From Zavarzinella sp. (GTDB lineage Bacteria > Planctomycetota > Planctomycetia > Gemmatales > Gemmataceae), in assembly GCA_041399155.1 (NCBI GenBank), contig JAWKTI010000004.1:558001-622000 (forward strand): a stretch of DNA of 64,000 nucleotides. Reading direction: 5' to 3'. The position numbers and the translations under genes were made by a program. The notes beneath the pieces are model-generated. The model searched no databases and was not told the DNA's origin. It was given only the letters and a program-made list of their open reading frames with translations. Shown here one piece after another: positions 27,803 through 37,298 of the stretch; position 1 is the first letter of the stretch, and every line of letters begins with the position of its first letter.

Positions 27803-27948
27803 TCAGTCGACGATGTCACTTTCTGCAGCAGAGTCTTTTTGCAACCGGGTGGGGTTGTTGAAATCCACATAGAGCCGAGCTGTTGCATTTTGCGCCAGTT
27901 CCCGAAAAGTTTTCAGTTCTTCCAGTCGCAGTAATTCCGGATCTTCGG
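27803..27948 (-). pseudogene. 3' remnant of a minus-strand gene cut by a REP-like repeat
   Basis: Read on the minus strand, a frame ending at TGA (27803-27805) gives EDPELLRLEELKTFRELAQN, then ATARLYVDFNNPTRLQKDSA and a short acidic end. This has clear coding character (leucine heptads, charged helices), but the frame enters the palindromic repeat at 27948 and no start or ribosome site is seen. It is read as the truncated C-terminus of a protein of unknown family, now inactive. Confidence 0.55.
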
Positions 27949-28109
27949 CCCTGAAGGGGCCGTTCAAATTCGAAGTGATGAACCTAACAGATTTAATCAG
28001 AACACAGACCCATTTTGAACGGCCCCTTCAGGGCTGCGGGTATGGTAAATTCTTTTCCCAGGGCTCGCTTCGCTCACCCTGGGCTGACAGAATGGCCCCT
28101 TCAGGGCCA
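27948..28109. repeat. REP-like palindrome cluster
   Basis: Three copies of a GGCCCTGAAGGGGC / GGCCCCTTCAGGGC palindrome lie at about 27948-27960, 28021-28034 and 28094-28108, the first in the opposite orientation. GCCGTTCAAA at 27959 mirrors TTTGAACGGC at 28014. A different stem, CCCAGGG (28058-28064) with CCCTGGG (28077-28083), encloses a GC-rich loop. The grouping of alternating palindromes is like bacterial interspersed mosaic or REP clusters that are mobilised by RAYT-type transposases. No transposase gene is seen here. Confidence 0.65.
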
Positions 28110-28175
28110 ACAGACAATAAGCCTTAAACAGCCATGATCACAGTTACTCGAAACCCGCTCTAACTACCGTGCAGT

Positions 28176-31100
28176 CTACTGCGGTGGGTTGCCGCGGAAC
28201 CAGAACCACAAGCGTGGCAGAATGCCTCCCGCACTGGATGCCAGATTTTTTGCCCAGCGTTTGTACGATCGCACCATATCCGGACGTGGCACTTCGCCAG
28301 CCAGTTCCAGATATTTCTGACGACCGTCCGCTTTGGCAACGCCAAACGCCCCACCACCCTGTTGTTTTACCTGCAGCAGTCCCAGTGCCATCTGATAGAG
28401 GATTTTGCCAGCAGAATCCAGGTAATCCTCGTCTTCTTCCAGATTTTCCTGAATCGCCTCGCGTAATTGTGTTGCCAGTTCCACATTACCGCTGTTCGCA
28501 GCTTCGAACAACAACCACACCTGAAAATCGCACGTGGTATAGCCATCTTCCTCCAGTTCGTTCAGTGCGAAATGGCAGACTGCAACCAGTTCTTCCGTTT
28601 CATCCAGTACACGCAATGCGGTGGCATAGGCATGTAGTTGCCACTGTTCGTCGAGATCACGTTCCCGCCAATCAGCACCCCACGTGCGGATCATGGCGAA
28701 ATCCTGAAACCGGAGCAAACTGGCAGAGACTTTCGCCCAGATGGTATTACTGGAGCGGACTCGGCTGCCCGCCTTTTCCAGAAACTCGTACAACTTATCC
28801 CGCATGTGGGGTGGGCGACAGTTATCCAGAAAGGTCGCCACCGCCTCCAGGCTGGCTTTGGTATCGGTCTCAAATGTTAATAATTTCTCACAAAACGCCC
28901 AGTCGTCCAGTTTCATCGATTCTTCCACCCACAGTCGGCCGGTGGCGGGGTGGATATCGTTGTCTTCCATTGCTTCCGCCAGCAACGCCAGGGTGCTGCG
29001 ATGGTAACCTGCTGTCCGTAGAGCATCCAGCGATCTGGTCAGCATAAAGTTTGGTGCGTCTTCCATCAGCAACAGCGAATAGAGGGCATCCATCGCCTCA
29101 TCTTCATTTTTCTGGCGTGCCAACAACTGAATCTGCCGCAACTGTACCTGTGGCCCACCGACATGCTCCTGAAGTTTCGTTAATGTCAGGCTGGCCGCAT
29201 CAAACTCTTCATCATCCAGTTGGAAATCAAACAGGTTCAACCCAGGAAAGGCGTAGGCGGGGTTAGTTTCATAGGCTTTCCGGAAATTGGCTTTCGCCCG
29301 CCGTCGATCACCTGTTTGCTGCAGGGCATCGGCCAGATACGATGTAGCCACCGGATCATTCGGGCGTAACTGCGACCAATGCTCCGCCGCTTCCAGGTAT
29401 TCCTGTGGCTGCTGATTTTCGTCGTACCAGATAGCAAGTTGCTTCCAGCCCCAGTCGTAATCCGGTTCCGTTTCGACAATCAAGCGCATTTTCTTAATTG
29501 CTTCGGTGCGATTCCCCCGTTGGGCATAAATCCATGCTTCCCGCCCAAGCAGCATCATCGGTAGTTGGTCTTCTAAGGCTTCCGGCTTGCAGGCCGCCAG
29601 CGCTTCATCAAATCGTTCCAACTGACAAAGCAATTCTGCCTTCAGGTCATGTGCTGTGACATAGGTGGGGTGAATTTTGATGACACGTCGCACTACTTCC
29701 AGACGTTCTTCCATGGTGGCTGCAGTGCCCATCGGGCTATCGAGCCAGGCCAGCAGACAGGGGGTCTGGAAATTATCTGTAGTGAGTATTTTGTGCTTCA
29801 ACAGGCCATCCACATGCTCCTGCCAGCCAGCTTTCCGCAATTCTGCTGCCGAAGAGCTGATCGGCCACGAAGATTCGCATGGCAGCGTAATTACCTCTTC
29901 AAATTCATCAAAAGCATCATCCTTTTCGCCCGACCGTGCATAAAGCTGGACGTAACGGGCCACCACGTATGGTCGCCCACTGCTCCCTGCATTTTCATCC
30001 AGAATCGCCAGCGTTCCACGCGCAGCACCATAATCCTTATCTTCCATTAAAGCATCGAACAGCAACATCCCGGGATAGGTATAATTCGGGTCCAGATGCA
30101 TCGAAGCACGAAAATCCTCTTTGGCACCCTCCAGGTCTTCGTTCTGCATGCGGGCTTCCCCACGTGCAGTCAGTGCGAACGGATTGTCTGGCCGTAAAGA
30201 AACCATTTTGTTGGCCGCTTCCAGAAAATCCTCCGATCGGCCTAACAGATTGTACCACTCCGCAAGTTGCTGCCAGCCCCAGTAATAGGTGGGCTCCAGT
30301 GCAACCAGTGCCTGCATTTCGCGACAGGCCGTAATCAGATCCCCCCGCTTCGCTTCTACCCAGGCTGCACGCCCCTGCAGGAGAATCGGGATGTCGTTGT
30401 CGTACACATCCGGCAGGGCGGCAGCTTTGGCTTCATCAAACCGCCCTAATTCTGCCAGCCGTTCCGCTTTCAGGTCGTGGCCATCCGTTCCACGTGGGTT
30501 GAGAGTGATGCACCGATCCAGTGCGTGCAGCAGTTCTTCGTGCTGGTCGGAATTGTAAAGCCAGCGTGCCAGTGCCAGCCAGCCACGTGGGTCGCCGGGT
30601 TTCGCTTTGGTGACCCGACGGGCAATTTCCACCACATCGTTCGAACGGCCCACCTCGTCGCACCACTCGCCAAGGGTACGCCAGGCCCAATCGTAACCAG
30701 GATCAAGCGTTACAGAGATTTCCTGGCGTCGTAATGCCTCTTCCGGTTCATCAATTTTCCAGAGGTGGTCTGCCAGATAACCGTGGTTTCCAGGATCAAT
30801 CGGGTTGCGGGCAACCGCCTGTTCCAGAATGGCCCGTGCTTCTTCTTTATCACCATGGACTTCCAGCAGATCAGCCAGTTCCCGAGCCACATAACTCCAG
30901 CCAGGTGCGGTAATGACCGCCTGTCGCAGGGCGGCAATCTGGTCTTCAATTTTGCCCAGCCGTTTGCGAATATCTGCCAGCTCTTTCCAGAGACGTGGCA
31001 GTAATGGGAAGCGTTCTACCGCCTCCAGTGCCACCTGGTGGGCTTCTTCTATCCGTTCCGCATCCACCAGTTGCTGGCTCAACGCCGACCAGGTCTGCCA

Positions 31101-34052
31101 CACTTCGGGGTATTCATCGTATGCCTGCTGCACAATTTTCAGCAGTTCATCCGGTTCAATCACATCCCCAGCCTGGGAGGCGGTATCCCGAAATGTGAGA
31201 ATTCCTTCACCATATTTCTGCTGGAGTTGAAACTGGTCTGCTACAAATTCAATGGCATTTTTCTTCTCTTCATCACCTGGCGACAATGTCAGTAGTTCCG
31301 CGATAGCAATATCATTGTCCACCGACCGGCGAATAATTTCCTGATAGGCCTCCCTCGCTTCTTCAATCCGGTCTGCGCGGGTAAGGACATGTCCCAGCGT
31401 GTAAAAGTACGATGGGCTGTCTGGCTCCAGGCGTTTCGCCTCTTCCAGTGCGACCAGAGCATCTTCACGAAAGCCCGCATTTGCCAGATGCAGCGACAAT
31501 TCGCGATGAATCCAGGCATCGGTGGGGCACTGCTCGATCATTTCCCGAATGACCGTCTCTGCTGGTGGACGCACCCCCTGGGCCACGGTTTCCCCACGCA
31601 GCCAGTCGATCAGCAATTGCCGTAATGGATAATGGTGGGGGAAGGTCTGGATGTAACTTTTCAGCCATTCGATCGCTTCATCACGACTTCGCAGATCGGC
31701 AATCAACCGTGCCACATTGCGGTGGGCTTCGTTCGAAAGTGGTTCTGCAGCAAGAATTTCGTTCCAGATCGCCTGACAACGACTGAAATGCAATCGGGTC
31801 ATTTCAATGCGGGTTTCTACCTTGGCAATGGCCAGCCGATTGCTGAATTTTTTTGCCAGTTCCAGTAACTGCTCACCCGTTTCCGCATCGTTGTAATTGG
31901 TGTGCATTTCGGCAGCAAACAGAATCACATCACCCACTTCGCTGGCATTTGTGGCCATTGGAGGAGTGGCTTCCGTTTCCTGATTTGGCTCCCAAACTCG
32001 GCGCAGACAATCGAACGCCTCGTCCATCTCGCCTTCTTCACTGAGAGCATAAAAATAGACGCGGGCAGGTGCGGACCACCTACCCAGAGTGCGGTGGTAG
32101 CGGTGTTCCAGAAAGCGCAAGGCTTCTTTATTGTGACTGGTGGCTCGCGAGGCCCGATAGTACGATTCGCAGAATTGATCATCGCGGTCATCCAGTGCTG
32201 CCGAAAAGCGATAAACCTCCCGCGATAAATCGAATTCGCCACGTTCCCACAGCACATTGGCCAACAGATAATACCCACCTGGGTAGTAAGGACGTTTGCG
32301 GATCGTTCGACGCATCACCATTTCTGCATCGGGCAGTAATTCCGGATCGGCCAGGGCAATGTGCACGTACTGGTGGGAGAAACTGGGGTCTACTTTGGGC
32401 GATAACGCCAGTTTCTGGGCCAGTTGCAGGCGTTCGTCTTTGCGGCTCAGTTCCCGTAAGGTGTTCAACTTTACTGATAGGTATGCCGAATCGTTGGGTG
32501 CCAACGTCAGCAGTGCGTCGATCGCATCATCCATCAGCACCGGGTGGGCATCGTAACGAGCCAGTGCCAGTCGTGCCAATCGTGTCACGAGGTGGGTGGC
32601 AGATTCCGCACGCAATTCGTCGTAAATGCTTACTGCTTCAGCACGTCGGTGCTGATGGAGTGCAAGCTGCAACTGATGAAGTTTTTCTAATTCTTTGCCG
32701 TCTGGAAACTCGATCCCTTCCAGTTCCCCCACCTTTTCTGGTGGGACAAACAACAAACCACGTGGGCCGGTGCCCTGATAACGTTCGTTTAATAGTTTGA
32801 ACGATGCTTCATTGTCGCGATTCTCATAAATATCACGGAACAGCAACGATTGCCGCACCATGTCGACCCCCACCACCAGGTGCGGGTGGCCGTAACCACC
32901 ATCAAACAGTGTTAAGGTGAATGGCAGCCCACGTGAAAGTAAATCTTTGGCGATTTCGGGCGCAAATCGGAACTCGCGGCACACCAGGCCCTGTGCCTCA
33001 ACCCATTCCCGTTCGCGCACATCGGGCAGGCCGTCGCTGGCAATTACTTCCTGTGGGCAATTGACCTGTTTATTCAGCCAATAGCGCACGCCCACATCCA
33101 GTGGGGAAGGGTACTGCATTTCGCCCAGCGTCAGGCACGGTATCCGCACGTGGTAGTGCTCTGGCTGGCTGACTAAAGGCAGTTGTTTTGCAAGATCATC
33201 GTAAAATTCATCTTTGGCATGTGGACACTGCTCCAGTGCGGTGGAAAAATCCCCACAATAGTAGGCGACATCGGCCAGACGTGCCGCAGTCCATTTTTTG
33301 GTTTCCCGATCCAGCAGTGGAGAAAACTGCACAAATTTTTCGTAGGTTGCCCGCGCATCGTGGAAATGTCGCAGTTCCATCTGCACCGCAGCCAGGTGGG
33401 CATAGAGGATGCTGCTTTCAATCGCCTGCGAAGCTTCCCTCAGCCGCTCTAAGGCCTCTTGTGTACGCCCTAACACCAAAAGAAGATGGCATTCGGACTG
33501 CACCCCAGGGCGGAAGTTCGGAACCAACTGAAGTGAATGACGGGCCACTTCCAGGGCTTCTTCATATTTTTCCTGAAACTCAAGCACGGCCGATTTTTCC
33601 ACATCAAACCAGGCACGGTCCTGGCACAGCGTATCGGCTTTGTTCAGCCAGCGTTCTGCCTGTTCAAAATCCCGCAGCCGCCCACAAATATAGGCGTGCA
33701 GTGCGTACCAGTCCGCACGGATATCAGGTGGGGCAATCGACCAGTCGTCTTCGGTAAACGTTCGCATGAAATTCCAGCACGCAAACGGGCCGAACTGCTC
33801 CAGCCGATAGCGAGCATGGTAGTAGATTGCTTCCGGATACGTGGGGGTGTCTTTCCACGCCTGAAGGTGCATCTTTCGCCCCAGCCGATTGCCACCAAGT
33901 TGAATGGCAATCCGCCCACCCATCAGGCGTGCGGGGGTATTTTCCCACTGTTCCAGTGGGCCGAATTGTTTCGACAGCTCATATGCCTGCAGGTACATCC
34001 CCTGCGAATATTTTTCACGGATGGGCAATAAATCAGATGTGGTTACTTCCAT
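28176..34052 (-). CDS. Giant TPR protein with a C39-like domain
   Basis: The start at 34052 is chosen because AAGGAGTT lies just upstream; a longer frame to 34157 lacks a ribosome site. The 1958-residue protein has no signal peptide or membrane segment. It is made mostly of tetratricopeptide and related helical repeats, seen for example as ALVALEEAKRLEPDSPSYFY, SYVARELADLLEVHGDKEEA and AWRTLGEWCDEVGRSNDVVE. Between about residues 320 and 460 lies a module with a cysteine (KQVNCPQEVIASDG) and HPHLVVGVDMVRQSLLFRDI, the H-x-V-V-x-x-D pattern of C39-like papain-fold peptidases; the catalytic status is unsure. It is probably a large cytoplasmic scaffold. The downstream end is 23 bp from a palindrome cluster. 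Confidence 0.85.
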   Translation of the reverse strand: MEVTTSDLLPIREKYSQGMYLQAYELSKQFGPLEQWENTPARLMGGRIAIQLGGNRLGRKMHLQAWKDTPTYPEAIYYHARYRLEQFGPFACWNFMRTFTEDDWSIAPPDIRADWYALHAYICGRLRDFEQAERWLNKADTLCQDRAWFDVEKSAVLEFQEKYEEALEVARHSLQLVPNFRPGVQSECHLLLVLGRTQEALERLREASQAIESSILYAHLAAVQMELRHFHDARATYEKFVQFSPLLDRETKKWTAARLADVAYYCGDFSTALEQCPHAKDEFYDDLAKQLPLVSQPEHYHVRIPCLTLGEMQYPSPLDVGVRYWLNKQVNCPQEVIASDGLPDVREREWVEAQGLVCREFRFAPEIAKDLLSRGLPFTLTLFDGGYGHPHLVVGVDMVRQSLLFRDIYENRDNEASFKLLNERYQGTGPRGLLFVPPEKVGELEGIEFPDGKELEKLHQLQLALHQHRRAEAVSIYDELRAESATHLVTRLARLALARYDAHPVLMDDAIDALLTLAPNDSAYLSVKLNTLRELSRKDERLQLAQKLALSPKVDPSFSHQYVHIALADPELLPDAEMVMRRTIRKRPYYPGGYYLLANVLWERGEFDLSREVYRFSAALDDRDDQFCESYYRASRATSHNKEALRFLEHRYHRTLGRWSAPARVYFYALSEEGEMDEAFDCLRRVWEPNQETEATPPMATNASEVGDVILFAAEMHTNYNDAETGEQLLELAKKFSNRLAIAKVETRIEMTRLHFSRCQAIWNEILAAEPLSNEAHRNVARLIADLRSRDEAIEWLKSYIQTFPHHYPLRQLLIDWLRGETVAQGVRPPAETVIREMIEQCPTDAWIHRELSLHLANAGFREDALVALEEAKRLEPDSPSYFYTLGHVLTRADRIEEAREAYQEIIRRSVDNDIAIAELLTLSPGDEEKKNAIEFVADQFQLQQKYGEGILTFRDTASQAGDVIEPDELLKIVQQAYDEYPEVWQTWSALSQQLVDAERIEEAHQVALEAVERFPLLPRLWKELADIRKRLGKIEDQIAALRQAVITAPGWSYVARELADLLEVHGDKEEARAILEQAVARNPIDPGNHGYLADHLWKIDEPEEALRRQEISVTLDPGYDWAWRTLGEWCDEVGRSNDVVEIARRVTKAKPGDPRGWLALARWLYNSDQHEELLHALDRCITLNPRGTDGHDLKAERLAELGRFDEAKAAALPDVYDNDIPILLQGRAAWVEAKRGDLITACREMQALVALEPTYYWGWQQLAEWYNLLGRSEDFLEAANKMVSLRPDNPFALTARGEARMQNEDLEGAKEDFRASMHLDPNYTYPGMLLFDALMEDKDYGAARGTLAILDENAGSSGRPYVVARYVQLYARSGEKDDAFDEFEEVITLPCESSWPISSSAAELRKAGWQEHVDGLLKHKILTTDNFQTPCLLAWLDSPMGTAATMEERLEVVRRVIKIHPTYVTAHDLKAELLCQLERFDEALAACKPEALEDQLPMMLLGREAWIYAQRGNRTEAIKKMRLIVETEPDYDWGWKQLAIWYDENQQPQEYLEAAEHWSQLRPNDPVATSYLADALQQTGDRRRAKANFRKAYETNPAYAFPGLNLFDFQLDDEEFDAASLTLTKLQEHVGGPQVQLRQIQLLARQKNEDEAMDALYSLLLMEDAPNFMLTRSLDALRTAGYHRSTLALLAEAMEDNDIHPATGRLWVEESMKLDDWAFCEKLLTFETDTKASLEAVATFLDNCRPPHMRDKLYEFLEKAGSRVRSSNTIWAKVSASLLRFQDFAMIRTWGADWRERDLDEQWQLHAYATALRVLDETEELVAVCHFALNELEEDGYTTCDFQVWLLFEAANSGNVELATQLREAIQENLEEDEDYLDSAGKILYQMALGLLQVKQQGGGAFGVAKADGRQKYLELAGEVPRPDMVRSYKRWAKNLASSAGGILPRLWFWFRGNPPQ

Positions 34053-34110
34053 GGTAACTCCTTGAATACTCGCAAGGGATCGTCTAACGGTGCGAATCGA
34101 ATGAAGAACG

Positions 34111-34542
34111 TTACTGCTGTTTTGAGCGTGCAGCTTCCGAGATTGGGCCAAGTACATTCAGCAGTGTTCCCAATTGGCCAATGCGGGAACCATACCTGTC
34201 CAGAAATTCTGCCAGCGTGAACTCATCCAGCGAGTCCGCACGATCATTTTCCAGCAGGTAACTGGTCATATCCTCGATCAACCCCAGAAATGCCCGCTCC
34301 ACCTGAGGCAACGCCGATTGACAGGAGAGGCCAATTTCAGGAAATTCGGCAGACCACCGTTCCAGCAATGCCTGCCAGCGGGCATTCTGATGTTTGTGCA
34401 ACTGGGTGGCATGCAACAAGGCAAGTTGTTCCCGCTGAATCTGAATCAGTTCCCGCAATAACGGCGTCGATTCGTCAGGCGGCATGGGAGCCTGCGTTGG
34501 CAGGCCGGTCACTGGTGGGCCAACCACAAACTGAAAATGCAT
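34111..34542 (-). CDS. Hypothetical helical protein upstream of the giant TPR gene
   Basis: This 143-residue acidic, mostly alpha-helical protein (LLRELIQIQREQLALLHATQ; LIEDMTSYLLENDRADSLDE) lies 58 bp upstream of the giant TPR gene on the same strand and is probably co-transcribed with it. No family is recognised. It is divergent from trpB. Confidence 0.65.
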   Translation of the reverse strand: MHFQFVVGPPVTGLPTQAPMPPDESTPLLRELIQIQREQLALLHATQLHKHQNARWQALLERWSAEFPEIGLSCQSALPQVERAFLGLIEDMTSYLLENDRADSLDEFTLAEFLDRYGSRIGQLGTLLNVLGPISEAARSKQQ

Positions 34543-34733
34543 CGATCAACAACTCGATTGTTACGTAAGTTTTCCTAACTATTGTATAGGACAGGGCGCC
34601 TGGAGAAATCGCCCACCTTCCTGATCGCGACACAATTCTGCGGATTTCATTGGTTTGTTGGCAGAGGTGGCTAAAATAACAAAATAAGACCGCCCAGACA
34701 GCAAGATAACCATACAACCTAATGAGTGTTTGA

Positions 34734-35945
34734 ATGTCGATAGCAACCTCTCCCCACCTGGTGCCGGACGCACGTGGTCGATTTGGCCAGTTTGGTGGGC
34801 GTTTTGTGCCGGAAACTCTGATGTTTGCTCTGGAAGAACTGACGGCAGCTTACGAGCAGATGAAATCAGATGCCGAGTTCCAGAAACGTTTTCACCAGAT
34901 CCTGCACGATTACGTGGGCAGACCTTCCCGTCTCTACTTTGCAGAACGCCTGACTGCAGAAGCAGGTGGGGCACAGATTTTTTTGAAACGCGAGGATTTG
35001 AACCACACCGGTGCCCACAAGATCAATAATGCCATTGGGCAGGCACTGTTAGCCAAAAAAATGGGCAAACAGCGCATCATTGCCGAAACTGGTGCTGGCC
35101 AGCATGGCGTCGCCAGTGCCACTGCAGCCGCGTTGCTGGGCCTTCCCTGCCGTGTTTACATGGGCTCGGAAGATATTCGCCGCCAGGAATTAAACGTCTT
35201 CCGCATGCGGGCAATGGGTACGGAAGTGTTTCCGGTGGAATCAGGCAGCAAAACCTTGCGGGATGCAGTGAACGAGGCGATGCGGGAATGGATGGCAACG
35301 GTGGAAAACACCCATTACATCATTGGTTCTGCAATTGGTCCCCACCCATTTCCAATGATGGTCCGTGATTTCCAATCGGTGATCGGTCTGGAAACCCGCC
35401 AGCAGTGCCTGGAACAACTGGATCGCCTGCCCGATGTGGTGGTGGCCTGCGTGGGTGGTGGCAGCAACGCCGCTGGCATGTTCTACCCGTTTGTGGATGA
35501 TGAACAGGTCCGACTGGTGGGCGTGGAAGCTGGTGGCCGCAATTCCCTGCTGGGTGGGCACGCAGCCACGCTGAGCCACGGTCAGCCTGGGGTGCTGCAC
35601 GGCACCTTCACTTATGTGCTGCAGGATGATGATGGCCAGACTGCCGATGTTCATTCGGTGTCTGCTGGCCTGGATTATCCTGCTGTCGGCCCGGAACACA
35701 GCTACTGGAAAGACAGTGCCCGCGTGGATTACTGCAGCGTGAGCGATGATGAGGCTTTGGATGCCTTTTCGCTCTGTTCCCGGCTGGAAGGGATCTTACC
35801 CGCACTGGAAACAGCCCACGCGGTGGTGGAAACCATGCGAATTGCCGCCAGCTTACCCCCCACTGCGAATGTGGTGCTCTGTTTCTCTGGCCGTGGGGAC
35901 AAAGATTGTGCCGAAGTGGCCCGTCTGATGCGCGATCGAATCTGA
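34734..35945 (+). CDS. trpB: Tryptophan synthase beta chain
   Basis: The 403-residue product matches TrpB in length and motifs. The PLP Schiff-base lysine is K96 in EDLNHTGAHKINNAIGQ, followed by AETGAGQHGVASATAAALLG, the phosphate-binding loop VACVGGGSNAAGMF and the C-terminal CFSGRGDKD. It joins indole and serine in the cytoplasm with TrpA, whose gene is not in the window. The opening GRFGQFGGRFVPETLMFALE is the family N-terminus. Confidence 0.98.
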   Translation: MSIATSPHLVPDARGRFGQFGGRFVPETLMFALEELTAAYEQMKSDAEFQKRFHQILHDYVGRPSRLYFAERLTAEAGGAQIFLKREDLNHTGAHKINNAIGQALLAKKMGKQRIIAETGAGQHGVASATAAALLGLPCRVYMGSEDIRRQELNVFRMRAMGTEVFPVESGSKTLRDAVNEAMREWMATVENTHYIIGSAIGPHPFPMMVRDFQSVIGLETRQQCLEQLDRLPDVVVACVGGGSNAAGMFYPFVDDEQVRLVGVEAGGRNSLLGGHAATLSHGQPGVLHGTFTYVLQDDDGQTADVHSVSAGLDYPAVGPEHSYWKDSARVDYCSVSDDEALDAFSLCSRLEGILPALETAHAVVETMRIAASLPPTANVVLCFSGRGDKDCAEVARLMRDRI

Positions 35946-36029
35946 GAAAATATTAATCATTCCTCAAAAGCGAACCGTGCGGCAACTACACTTGTCTAAC
36001 TGATGTCGCCATTTCAATGGGGAAACATC

Positions 36030-36179
36030 ATGACGAAAGCAATTCAGCTTCGAGACCACGGTTCCACAACAATTAAATCTGCAGTGATTCGCAAAACTGC
36101 GAAAAAAGTACACTCCCGCAAACAACGACGGGCAGCAAAAATTGACCCACTGAACGCACCACGGAAGCGGTGTTACTGA
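36030..36179 (+). CDS. Small very basic protein
   Basis: An ATG at 36030 with a GGGG stretch 8-11 bp upstream opens 49 codons, ending TGA at 36177-36179. The product is rich in Lys and Arg (IRKTAKKVHSRKQRRAAKID) and Thr/Ser-rich at the front, so it may bind nucleic acid. It is too short for family recognition. It sits between trpB and the toxin island, and composition resembles the chromosome rather than the AT-rich island. Confidence 0.45.
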   Translation: MTKAIQLRDHGSTTIKSAVIRKTAKKVHSRKQRRAAKIDPLNAPRKRCY

Positions 36180-36209
36180 TCTGCAGTTGACATCTGGGCG
36201 AAATCGTCC

Positions 36210-36379
36210 GGTGGGGTGGCTCGGTGATCCATTCCTGTCACTGTCGCTCGGGCTATCCCAGCGGGGACACGGTAGTCAATCTCTTGAAAAAACCCCACTG
36301 ATCAGATCAGACTGATTCAAATTTGGGAAAATTTCACAAAAAAGTTTTCGTCACTGCAAGTATCTACAGAATAAGCAGT
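36210..36379. repeat. Island flanking repeat, copy 1
   Basis: This segment aligns with 37353-37527. Shared strings include GGTGGGGTGGCTCGGTGATC versus GGTGGGGTGGTTCGGTGATC, then CCCCACTGATCAG, ATTTGGGAAAATTTCA and AGAATAAGCAGT. On the minus strand both carry the remains of one coding stretch (see copy 3), though copy 1 has an in-frame stop. Confidence 0.7.
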
Positions 36380-36446
36380 TGTGACAGCCAATTTCCGCAC
36401 AATCTCCTCCCGGCGAGAAGAAAATTTTCAAAATCGAAAAGCTCGA

Positions 36447-36486
36447 GGATATATTAATATAGCGTGGAAATAATTCCATGCTTTGG
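36447..36486 (+). repeat. 40-bp dispersed repeat with AT-rich palindromic core, copy 1
   Basis: GGATATATTAATATAGCGTG then GAAATAATTCCATGCTTTGG. The core TATATTAATATA is a perfect palindrome. The same element occurs inverted at 47199-47237 with one substitution in the first 37 bases (G against A at position 21). It lies directly before the HINT fragment. Confidence 0.65.
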
Positions 36487-36492
36487 TTTTGA

Positions 36493-36657
36493 TCTTTGAC
36501 AATTCGAAAAAGCCTTCCGGCTTTGCACAGCCTGCACGTCGGTGGGCAGGTGATTCGCACCACGCACAAACTCCCATTCTTTGCCTATGATAAAGGCTGG
36601 ATAGCCGCCCGCGATCTGGTGCCTGGGGATCGCATTCTCACTGAAGCGGTTTCATAA
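36493..36657 (+). pseudogene. Pretoxin HINT-domain fragment
   Basis: The open stretch 36493-36657 encodes a C-terminal piece of an intein-like HINT domain: LHVGGQVIRTTHKLPFFAYD, then KGWIAARDLVPGDRILTEAV, then a stop. The H-x-L/P-F and G-W-x-x-A-x-D-L-x-x-G-D motifs are those of the pretoxin HINT module that releases the C-terminal toxin of Rhs-type polymorphic toxins. No toxin domain follows and the N-terminal part is missing, so it is a remnant. Two immunity-like genes follow. Confidence 0.75.
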
Positions 36658-36876
36658 TGCGGCCAGCAATATCTTCATCATTCTGAATTACTCGGGGGAA
36701 TGAAGAACTAAGACCTTCGTCGTTCGACATCATGATTACACTTCGAGGTGTTCGATTTTCTTTGAGCTTCGAAAACAGCGACCAGCAGTTAAACACGCAA
36801 CAAAAGCAATATCTGGAGAATATATTACTTGTTGCCCAAACAACATAACCACACTTGCAAATTGGAATCTAGTAAT

Positions 36877-37278
36877 ATGTCTGAAAATATACAGGAAAAG
36901 TTCCAGCAACTGGTTCAGAAACTCGGTCAGCTTGTGCGAGACGAGGTCAACAAGGTTTTGTCATTGCCGAAAGTTAAGGACAGCAAGAAGTCAAATGGCC
37001 CAGCTTGGAATTCCGCCTTCGTAGACGTACGTTGGTTCGCTGATGCGGAAGGCTGGAGTGCTAAACTCCGTGCAGTTTTACCTTCTGGAAACCTTTATTC
37101 GTTAGCGACCACTACCGAAATAGAGAAAATATTCATGAAATTATCGGACATTCGAAAAGCGAACAATATCGCTAAATGGTATGGGTTGAAAGTCAGTTTA
37201 ACTTACGAAGGAATTGTTACATCCGAACTTAACAACGACCCAAATTGCATCATAGATATCACGTTCTTGCAGTCGTGA
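36877..37278 (+). CDS. Immunity-like protein, paralogue 1
   Basis: The start at 36877 (MSENIQEKFQ) gives 133 residues, exactly the length of the second paralogue. The two proteins share AFVDVRWFADAEG, WYGLKVS-x-TYEGIVT and ELNNDPNCIIDITFLQS; the last 27 residues differ at only two positions. The pattern of a conserved acidic/aromatic core (D-x-R-W-F-A-D) and a beta-rich end fits small immunity proteins of polymorphic toxins, possibly YezG/DUF600-like, but this is an inference from neighbours. The gene is AT-rich and preceded by the HINT fragment. Confidence 0.65.
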   Translation: MSENIQEKFQQLVQKLGQLVRDEVNKVLSLPKVKDSKKSNGPAWNSAFVDVRWFADAEGWSAKLRAVLPSGNLYSLATTTEIEKIFMKLSDIRKANNIAKWYGLKVSLTYEGIVTSELNNDPNCIIDITFLQS

Positions 37279-37298
37279 GTTCTAAGAGATTCCTTCGA

